DNA of 64,000 nt from assembly GCA_022448525.1 (NCBI GenBank), contig JAKVCX010000004.1, positions 788,300 to 852,299 on the forward strand. The letters are read 5' to 3'. The position numbers and the translations under genes were made by a program. Origin of the DNA: Tenacibaculum sp. Lineage in GTDB: Bacteria > Bacteroidota > Bacteroidia > Flavobacteriales > Flavobacteriaceae. Under the pieces are notes generated by a model. The model made no database searches. It was not told the DNA's origin and saw only the letters and a program-made list of their open reading frames with translations. Of the stretch, positions 1-6,187 are shown in pieces; positions within the stretch are counted from its first letter, which is position 1; the number at the start of each line of letters is the position of its first letter.

Positions 1-34
1 CCAACAATAACGCTATAACCGCTAATTTTTTCAT
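1..34 (-). CDS. Exported protein, N-terminal 11 residues only
   Basis: Reading the minus strand from an ATG at 34, the visible residues are MKKLAVIALLL, a typical signal-peptide start (two Lys, then a hydrophobic run). The rest lies outside the window, so the protein cannot be named. It points the same way as the E2 gene, but a strong terminator (77-103) separates them, so it probably has its own promoter within the short gap. The call rests on 11 codons. Confidence 0.5.
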   Translation of the reverse strand, partial: MKKLAVIALLL

Positions 35-76
35 TATAATTTGTGATTTTTTGATTTGGTGTAAAGATATAAAAGA

Positions 77-103
77 AAAGGCTCAAGTAAACCTTGAGCC
101 TTT
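77..103 (-). terminator. Intrinsic terminator after the E2 gene
   Basis: An 11-bp perfect inverted repeat (AAAGGCTCAAG 77-87, CTTGAGCCTTT 93-103) with a 5-nt loop. On the minus strand it is followed by a T-rich run, and it lies 22 bases past the stop codon of the E2 acyltransferase gene. Confidence 0.85.
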
Positions 104-124
104 AATATAATTTTATATTTAATC

Positions 125-1441
125 TTAGAAGTCTTGATTTACATCCCAAGCTTCAATAATGTCTTTAAAAGTTTTAATAAACATTCCACCTAAAGCTCCA
201 TTTACAACTCTGTGATCATAAGAGTGAGAAACTATCATTTTATGACGTATTCCAATTAAATCTCCCTCTGGAGTTTCAATTACAGCTGGTTTCTTAACAA
301 TCGCTCCAAGCGCTAAAATAGCAACTTGTGGTTGATTGATGATTGGTGTACCTGTAATACTACCAAAACTTCCAACATTTGTTACTGTATAAGTTCCACC
401 TTGAATTTCATCTGGCTTTAATTTATTAGCTCTAGATCTTTGAGCTAAATCATTCACCTGCTTTGTCATTCCTACAAGACTTAATTGATCAGCATTTTTA
501 ATTACTGGTACGATAAGGTTTCCATCTGGTAAAGCAGCAGCCATTCCTAAATTGATATTTCCTCTTTTAATGATTTTATCACCATCAACAGAAATATTAA
601 TTAATGGATGTTTCTTTATTGTTTGAGCAACAGCTTGCATAAAGATTGGAGTAAATGTTAACTTATCTCCTTCTCTTTGTTGAAAGGCGTTTTTAACTTT
701 ATTTCTCCAGTTTACAACATTAGTAACATCAATTTCGATAAAAGATTGAACGTGAGCAGAAGTTTGAACTGACGCAACCATATGCTTCGAGATCAATTTA
801 CCCATTCTACTCATTTCTATAATTTCGTCTTTTCCAGAAATTGAAACTGGTGTAGAAACTTCTTGGTTAGGTTTGGCAACATTCGTTTGTACAGGTTCAG
901 ACTTTGCTGCTGGTGTTGGTTGAGCTCCTCTATTTTCAAGATAACCTAAAATGTCACTTTTAGTTACTCTTCCTTCTTTACCAGTACCTTTAATATTTTC
1001 AAGTTCAGTAACTGAAATCCCTTCAGTTTTCGCTATACTCTTTACCAATGGAGAATAGAAACGATCGCTTCCTGAAGTATCTAAAGACCCAACAGATTCT
1101 TTCACCTCAGTAATAGATTCCTCTATCTCTTTAGCTGCAGCAGGAGTTTCGCTAACAACTTCTTTGGTAGTTTCTTGCACTACTGCTGCTCCCTCTTCTC
1201 CTTCAGTTTCAATAATTGCTATAGTCTGCCCAACTTGTACTACATCATCTTTCTCGAATAAAATCTCAACAAGTTTTCCTTCAACTTCACTAGGTACTTC
1301 ACTATCTACTTTATCAGTAGCTACTTCCACAACGGTATCATCCATTTCCACCATATCTCCTACTTCTTTAATCCAAGAAGTAATTGTTGCTTCTGCAACG
1401 CTCTCACCCATTTTAGGAAGTTTTAATTCAAATCTTGCCAT
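125..1441 (-). CDS. 2-oxo acid dehydrogenase E2 component (dihydrolipoamide acyltransferase)
   Basis: Core acyltransferase of a 2-oxo acid dehydrogenase complex, moving the acyl group from lipoamide to CoA. Domains in order: one lipoyl domain (about 1-80; lipoylated Lys44 in ATDKVDSEV), an acidic/Ala-rich linker, a peripheral E1/E3-binding domain (about 128-165), a second linker, and the catalytic domain (about 210-438) with the DHRVVNG signature at 409-415 (His410). The single lipoyl domain and overall form look more like branched-chain or generic E2 proteins than the multi-lipoyl pyruvate enzyme, but substrate cannot be fixed from sequence. E1 and E3 genes are not in the window. The ATG at 1441 follows a -7 element at 1468-1475. 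Confidence 0.93.
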   Translation of the reverse strand: MARFELKLPKMGESVAEATITSWIKEVGDMVEMDDTVVEVATDKVDSEVPSEVEGKLVEILFEKDDVVQVGQTIAIIETEGEEGAAVVQETTKEVVSETPAAAKEIEESITEVKESVGSLDTSGSDRFYSPLVKSIAKTEGISVTELENIKGTGKEGRVTKSDILGYLENRGAQPTPAAKSEPVQTNVAKPNQEVSTPVSISGKDEIIEMSRMGKLISKHMVASVQTSAHVQSFIEIDVTNVVNWRNKVKNAFQQREGDKLTFTPIFMQAVAQTIKKHPLINISVDGDKIIKRGNINLGMAAALPDGNLIVPVIKNADQLSLVGMTKQVNDLAQRSRANKLKPDEIQGGTYTVTNVGSFGSITGTPIINQPQVAILALGAIVKKPAVIETPEGDLIGIRHKMIVSHSYDHRVVNGALGGMFIKTFKDIIEAWDVNQDF

Positions 1442-1467
1442 AATATTGATTGATTTCTTTTGCTGTG

Positions 1468-1475
1468 CAAAAATA
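1468..1475 (-). promoter_or_regulatory. Candidate -7 element for the E2 gene
   Basis: The minus strand reads TATTTTTG, matching the Bacteroidota -7 consensus TAnnTTTG, 26 bases upstream of the E2 start codon. No clear TTTG -33 box is visible at the usual distance. Confidence 0.5.
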
Positions 1476-1607
1476 GTAAATTTAATTCATTTATTTATTA
1501 TGAAATCAATTATGAAACGATGTTTTTTTTATGAAAACCATAAAAAACACTATTTTCAACAAGGTTTTTTTATGTATTGTTCAAGAAAAACTCATTTTTT
1601 AAACAGT

Positions 1608-1643
1608 TAAAAGACAATGATTTGCGCTTACCATTGTCTTTTA
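1608..1643. terminator. Hairpin between convergent/tandem ends, probable terminator
   Basis: A 12-bp perfect inverted repeat (TAAAAGACAATG 1608-1619, CATTGTCTTTTA 1632-1643) with a 12-nt loop lies 47 bases past the hydrolase stop. The flanking T-tract is weak on the minus strand, so termination strength is uncertain. Confidence 0.6.
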
Positions 1644-1689
1644 CCTATTTCATTTTAAGAATATTATCCTAGCTATCTAAAATATGAGT

Positions 1690-2694
1690 TTAATTTAAGC
1701 GTACCCAACTCATAAACTCTGTAAAAACCTCATTCCATCGTCTAATTACTTTTCCTTCTTTAGATTTTTCGTTAAAGCTATGATCTAATCTAGGATAAAC
1801 TTTAAAAGTTAAATTCTTTTTACCCTTTCTAATGAATTCAACAGGAATTAAATAGGTTGATTCAACTGGAACGGAATTATCTTTGGCTCCCATCGCAACA
1901 TACAGTGGAATATCTATCTGAAGTAAATTTTCAATTGGTGGTTCTGAAAAATTCGCCCATCTTTTATATGGATGTCCATACCAGCTTTTATCAGTTTCAT
2001 TTGGGTTATCCATAATATCTGAATATTTTTCAAATAAAGAATTAATCTCTTCAATTCCTTCTTCTTCGGTAAGTTTTCCTTGAAGAACTTCTTTTCTTAT
2101 AAACAAAGGAAAATCATACAACTGAGAATTTCCACTTCCCGACCAAAAACCAATATGTGTAATTTTTTTATTCATGGCGCCTAGTTTTGCTACTACATCA
2201 CTTCCTTCTGAATGTCCTATAACAACTATCTTTTTCAGTTTCGTTCCATGCTTATTGCTTATGTGATTTATGACCTTATCATACTGATTGGCTCTATAGC
2301 TTAGTGATAAGTTTTGATAATACTCTTTTGGCGGCTCAAATTCAACTTTTTTATCATTGCAGAAATCGATTCCTTTTTTCGATACAATTACAAAAGCATA
2401 GTTCTCAGGAATACTAGATAAATCAAATGGTACGGTACTTCCTCTGTACTTTTTGCCATCTTTTTCGAAAAATTCGTAAAACGGTTTTGAATTTGACCCA
2501 TGAATAAAAACCAACAAGTTCTCTTTACTCTTTATTCCACCCAGAGCATAAATATGATAATTGATTGTATCCTTTTTCTCTATTACCTTGTAATGTTCAT
2601 ACATTCTATATTTATCACATTGTGAATTCCCAAGAAAACTACAAATCAATAAAAAGATGAATATCCAGATTTTCATATTAATATTATCTTTCAT
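1690..2694 (-). CDS. Secreted alpha/beta-hydrolase (serine hydrolase)
   Basis: Predicted esterase/peptidase-like serine hydrolase exported from the cytoplasm. An uncharged stretch (IWIFIFLLICSFLG, about 9-22) acts as a signal peptide. The fold is shown by the oxyanion segment FIHGSN (63-68), the nucleophile elbow GHSEG (160-164, Ser162), a likely acid in MGAKDNSVP and a C-terminal His in RLDHSF. Substrate is unknown. The ATG used overlaps the upstream lipoprotein gene by 11 bases, implying translational coupling; a second ATG at 2676 would also give a good signal peptide. The pair is probably driven from the promoter region near 3300, where TTAAC repeats lie. Confidence 0.8.
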   Translation of the reverse strand: MKDNINMKIWIFIFLLICSFLGNSQCDKYRMYEHYKVIEKKDTINYHIYALGGIKSKENLLVFIHGSNSKPFYEFFEKDGKKYRGSTVPFDLSSIPENYAFVIVSKKGIDFCNDKKVEFEPPKEYYQNLSLSYRANQYDKVINHISNKHGTKLKKIVVIGHSEGSDVVAKLGAMNKKITHIGFWSGSGNSQLYDFPLFIRKEVLQGKLTEEEGIEEINSLFEKYSDIMDNPNETDKSWYGHPYKRWANFSEPPIENLLQIDIPLYVAMGAKDNSVPVESTYLIPVEFIRKGKKNLTFKVYPRLDHSFNEKSKEGKVIRRWNEVFTEFMSWVRLN

Positions 2695-3268
2695 TATCTC
2701 TTTTAACCTCTTCTAAGTTTTTTATAGAGTTTTCAAGTTCTCTTTTAGCTCTTTCTAATCTTTCTTCTGCGCGTGAAACTGAATTTCCTCTTCTACTAGC
2801 AAAAGTATGTCTCTTGTGTTCAGAAATATATTCCTGTAAATCTTCTCCTAATCTTTTAATTCTGCGATTGAATTTCCCTGTAGATAATTCTTTATCTACA
2901 AAAATTGAAAGTCTGTTTTTATTTAATGTGCATTCAAATAGAACATCTCCTCCTTGCAAAATTTCCCACTCTAATTTTCTATTTCTTTTTCTCAACTGAA
3001 TTCCATCTAAAGCTTCTGTAAGTATATTTTCAATTCCTTTTCTTTTTGACGAATGAAATTTCGCTCGAAACTTATAGCTTGAATTTGCATCAGAAACACT
3101 AGTTGAACTACTAATTCGTGAAGAAGATGAAGAAGAAGATGATACTACTTCTGTGTGTGAGGAACCATTAGTATTTGGTGGAGTTGGTGGTGTTGGAATA
3201 CCTGGTGTTTGTGCGCATGCAGTTAATGTAATAAATAAAAATGCGAATGTTGATTTAAATAATTTCAT
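2684..3268 (-). CDS. Putative Ser-rich lipoprotein of unknown function
   Basis: Not a family I recognise. It begins with a lipoprotein signal (lipobox LTAC, Cys18), then a Pro/Thr/Ser linker with a run of eight serines near residues 43-50, then a basic globular part (about 65-155) rich in Lys/Arg, and a charged helical tail (about 160-194) likely to form a coiled coil. The stop overlaps the start of the hydrolase gene, so the two are one transcript. A linker of this kind suggests a domain held away from the membrane. Role unknown; the upstream TTAAC repeats suggest control by the neighbouring two-component system. Confidence 0.65.
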   Translation of the reverse strand: MKLFKSTFAFLFITLTACAQTPGIPTPPTPPNTNGSSHTEVVSSSSSSSSRISSSTSVSDANSSYKFRAKFHSSKRKGIENILTEALDGIQLRKRNRKLEWEILQGGDVLFECTLNKNRLSIFVDKELSTGKFNRRIKRLGEDLQEYISEHKRHTFASRRGNSVSRAEERLERAKRELENSIKNLEEVKRDNER

Positions 3269-3339
3269 GATATAGATTTTTTTAATTTATACCTCAAAAT
3301 TACTTGGAACATTTATTTAAATATAACTTTTACAGCTTG

Positions 3340-3376
3340 TTAACCCTGTATTAACTGTTAACGAAAGACTATTAAC
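3340..3376. promoter_or_regulatory. TTAAC repeat cluster, candidate response-regulator box
   Basis: TTAAC occurs at 3340-3344 and 3351-3355 (11-bp period, N6 between), again at 3358-3362, and at 3372-3376. It sits upstream of the Ser-rich lipoprotein gene (start 3268). The same TTAAC-N6-TTAAC pair occurs upstream of the histidine kinase gene at 5520-5535. An 11-bp direct repeat is the spacing used by OmpR/PhoB-type regulators. Confidence 0.5.
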
Positions 3377-3377
3377 A

Positions 3378-4076
3378 TTAGTTATGATTAATCTTAAATT
3401 CTAATCCTATTCCTCTTGAACTTTCAATAGAAATATTAGCATCCTTTTTAAAATATTTACGAAGTCTACTTATAAAAACATCCATACTTCGACCAGAAAA
3501 ATAATCTTCATTTCCCCAGACTTCCTTTAGTATCTCTTCTCTTTTTAGCATTTGATTTTTGTGTTCAACCAAGAACTTGATCAAATTGGCCTCCTTTTCT
3601 GTTAATTGCTGAGTTTCTTCTTTATATAAAAGTTCTAATCTCCTTTGATTAAAAGTATAAGCTCCTATTTCTATACTTTCTTCTTTGATAGTTGGCTTTA
3701 CCGAATTTGTAGATCTTTTAATTATATTTTTTAACCTCAGAACTAGTTCATCAGCATCAAACGGTTTTACGATATAATCATCAGCACCAAGTTTTAATCC
3801 TTTAATTTTATCTTGTTTCAACTTCCTTGCGGTTAGAAAAACAAAAGGTACTTCCGGGTTAATGTTTATAATATCTTCCGCTAATGTAAATCCATCTTTT
3901 TTAGGCATCATAACATCTAAAACACAAATATCGAATGTTGAGCGAGAAAATAACTCTAAAGCTTCTACTCCATCTTTTACCCAAGTAACTGTATAACCCG
4001 ACATTTGCAGATATTGCTGTAATAAATTACCAAAATCCGGATCATCTTCTGCTAGTAAAATCTGATATTTTTCCAT
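3378..4076 (-). CDS. OmpR/PhoB-family response regulator
   Basis: DNA-binding response regulator. The receiver domain (about 3-118) has the acidic pair Glu10/Asp11-Asp12, phosphoacceptor Asp54 (VLDVMMP), Thr in FLTARK and Lys in VKPFD. The C-terminal winged helix (about 135-230) has the typical LTEKEANLIKFLVEH and SRLRKYF segments. It follows its kinase gene with a 5-base gap, so the two are cotranscribed and form a partner pair. TTAAC direct repeats upstream of the kinase gene suggest autoregulation. The stimulus is unknown. Confidence 0.92.
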   Translation of the reverse strand: MEKYQILLAEDDPDFGNLLQQYLQMSGYTVTWVKDGVEALELFSRSTFDICVLDVMMPKKDGFTLAEDIININPEVPFVFLTARKLKQDKIKGLKLGADDYIVKPFDADELVLRLKNIIKRSTNSVKPTIKEESIEIGAYTFNQRRLELLYKEETQQLTEKEANLIKFLVEHKNQMLKREEILKEVWGNEDYFSGRSMDVFISRLRKYFKKDANISIESSRGIGLEFKINHN

Positions 4077-4081
4077 GATTA

Positions 4082-5470
4082 TTAATTCATTAAAGGTAAT
4101 TCAATTGTAAATTTAGTTCCAATTCCTTTTTCACTTTCTACTTTAATAGTTCCCTTATGAGCTATTATAACTTGATGCGTGTAATACAAGCCAAGCCCCA
4201 AGCCTTTTACATTATGAACATCTTTATTTTCTGCACGAAAAAACTTATTAAATATTAATTTTAGATTCTTTTTATCGATTCCAATTCCGTCATCTTCGAT
4301 AACTAAAATCCACTTATTATTATGAATATTTTCAGATACAAGAATTTTTGATGCTCCGTACTTCACTGCATTTGCAAGAATATTGACAATAGCTGTTGCG
4401 GCATAAAACTCATCAATATTTAACAAGCTTGTTGTATTTGATAGTTTTCTATTTAATCTAATATTCTCTTCGTGGTTAATATCAAAATCGTTTAAAATTC
4501 CGTTTAAAAAATCAGCACTATTTGTTTGCTTTTTATTCAATTCCAAATCTTGGTAACCAATACTATTATTTAAAACTTGATCAATTAAGTTTTGTAATCT
4601 TACATTTTGTCTATCTATAGTTCCAATAGTATTTTCTATAACTGCTGACATTCCTTCTTCCTGTTTCAAAATTTTTGTAGCTAAAGATAAAGTTGATAAA
4701 GGCGTTTTTAATTCATGTGTAATATTATTCACAAAATCTGTTTTAATATCAGCTATTTTCTTTTGTGTTATTAAATTTTTGATGGAATAATAAAACAATC
4801 CAATGACAAATAAGAAAATACAAAATGAGAAAATTAGTAGACTTCTCATTTCCATTAAAATAATTTTCTCCCAATCATCAATATTTATATAGTTTGAAGT
4901 TTCGAAAACTATATGATAATTTACTTTTTCAGATTTCCCATTATTCACCTCCTCAAATGTTCTGTTAGTTTCCCATGTTGAAGTTCCTAGATGTAAATCG
5001 GAATTACTCTGAAAATCGTAACCAATTAATTTCAATCCTTTCTCTTTCTTTTTCCTTTTGAATATCGTATCGGTTTTTAGGCTATCTAAAATCACTAAAT
5101 TTTTAAGCTGACGATGATATTTTAAGTTGTACCCTAATTTTTCAAAATTGACTTCTTTCTCATATTCTTTAATAAATTTTGGATTTAAGGAATCTGATAT
5201 TTTTTTTAAACGTATTAACAATTGTTCTCTTGTTACTTTTCCTAAATTATATGTATCAAGATCCTTAACAAATGTATCTGAGATTGCATCAAAAATAGAA
5301 TCTATAGGAGAACCATAACTACCAATTTTACTTACCTGACTACTCGCCTTGTCCGTAAAAGCCTCCTTTCTTAAAGAATAAGTGTTTTTTATTAGTCTGG
5401 CTTGAATATATGATAATGCCAATAATCCGATGACGGATGCTATAATAAGAAGAATAATTTTTTTCGACAT
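4082..5470 (-). CDS. Membrane sensor histidine kinase
   Basis: Two-component sensor. Two membrane segments (about 4-22 and 210-230) bracket a periplasmic sensing region of roughly 185 residues with no family I recognise. The cytoplasmic part has the H-box NNITHELKTPLS (phosphorylated His252), an N-box in NILANAVKYGAS, and G boxes EDDGIGID and GLGLGLYY. It lacks a PAS or obvious HAMP domain. It is the first gene of the kinase-regulator operon, divergent from the APS-kinase-like gene across a 151-base gap that holds a TTAAC-N6-TTAAC repeat. Such kinases in Flavobacteriia often monitor the envelope, but that is inference here. Confidence 0.9.
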   Translation of the reverse strand: MSKKIILLIIASVIGLLALSYIQARLIKNTYSLRKEAFTDKASSQVSKIGSYGSPIDSIFDAISDTFVKDLDTYNLGKVTREQLLIRLKKISDSLNPKFIKEYEKEVNFEKLGYNLKYHRQLKNLVILDSLKTDTIFKRKKKEKGLKLIGYDFQSNSDLHLGTSTWETNRTFEEVNNGKSEKVNYHIVFETSNYINIDDWEKIILMEMRSLLIFSFCIFLFVIGLFYYSIKNLITQKKIADIKTDFVNNITHELKTPLSTLSLATKILKQEEGMSAVIENTIGTIDRQNVRLQNLIDQVLNNSIGYQDLELNKKQTNSADFLNGILNDFDINHEENIRLNRKLSNTTSLLNIDEFYAATAIVNILANAVKYGASKILVSENIHNNKWILVIEDDGIGIDKKNLKLIFNKFFRAENKDVHNVKGLGLGLYYTHQVIIAHKGTIKVESEKGIGTKFTIELPLMN

Positions 5471-5519
5471 CTTTCAAAAATAATTGGAGTTTTCCAATTT
5501 ACAGAAATCATTGTTTCCA

Positions 5520-5535
5520 TTAACCTAGCATTAAC
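5520..5535. promoter_or_regulatory. TTAAC-N6-TTAAC direct repeat upstream of the histidine kinase
   Basis: TTAAC at 5520-5524 and 5531-5535, an exact 11-bp period, 50 bases upstream of the kinase start codon and in the divergent gap to the APS-kinase-like gene. It matches the pair at 3340-3355. Reading the minus strand it is GTTAA-N6-GTTAA. Proposed autoregulatory site of the response regulator. Confidence 0.5.
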
Positions 5536-5621
5536 ATAAAATTTGTAGAATTCTTTATTCAATCATATACTTATTTAGTCAATATTGATTTTAATATATT
5601 TGACTAAACGAAGAACAGAAC

Positions 5622-6158
5622 TTGGAAGATAAAAATACTACTCAAAAATTTTTCTTATTGTTTACTGGATTATCTGGCGCAGGTAAATCTACAGTAGCAA
5701 ATGCATTAAAAGTAAAACTTGAAGCAAATAATATAGCAACATATCTCTTAGATGGAGATGTATTAAGAAAAGGAATTAACAAAGACTTGTCATTTTCTCC
5801 AGAAGATAGAAAAGAAAATCTAAGAAGAATGGCTGAAATAGCCTCATTATTTTTAGATACTGGTCATATTGTGCTATCGGCCTTTATAGCTCCATATAAA
5901 GAAAGTAGAAGCATGATTCAAGAAATTATTGGAAAAGAAAATTATTTTGAAATCTTTATGAATACCAGTATAGAAACCTGTATCAAAAGAGATGTAAAAG
6001 GATTATACGAAAAAGCTCGAAAAGGAGAGATTTTAAATATGACAGGAATTAATGCTCCTTATGAAACTCCTGAGCATCCATTTTTAGAAGTAAAAGAAAA
6101 TAGTTCCTTGGAAGAAACAGTAAATCTGATTTTTAACTCTATTAAAAACAAACTATAA
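5622..6158 (+). CDS. cysC: Adenylylsulfate kinase-like P-loop kinase
   Basis: APS kinase converts adenylyl sulfate to PAPS with ATP. Hallmarks: Walker A GLSGAGKS (16-23), DGD (44-46), RKENLRR (63-69), and the lid/substrate segment RDVKGLYEKARKGEI (123-137) followed by TGINAPYE. Length 178 is slightly below the usual ~200, lacking the extra N-terminus. The Ser of the FISP motif, which in E. coli is phosphorylated, is Ala90 here (FIAP). Start is TTG at 5622: an in-frame stop lies at 5601 and the P-loop starts at residue 16, so no ATG can serve. There are no cysD, cysN or sulfate-reduction genes nearby; instead a membrane-segment helicase follows after 29 bases, so its role is unclear. Confidence 0.85.
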   Translation: MEDKNTTQKFFLLFTGLSGAGKSTVANALKVKLEANNIATYLLDGDVLRKGINKDLSFSPEDRKENLRRMAEIASLFLDTGHIVLSAFIAPYKESRSMIQEIIGKENYFEIFMNTSIETCIKRDVKGLYEKARKGEILNMTGINAPYETPEHPFLEVKENSSLEETVNLIFNSIKNKL

Positions 6159-6187
6159 AGCTCCGTTTTTAAAGATACTCAACTGCT

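Noticed and set aside
1164..1610. Plus-strand open frame of 148 codons
   Set aside because: It is the complement of the E2 lipoyl domain and the intergenic region and has low-complexity Ser/Thr; the E2 gene explains it.
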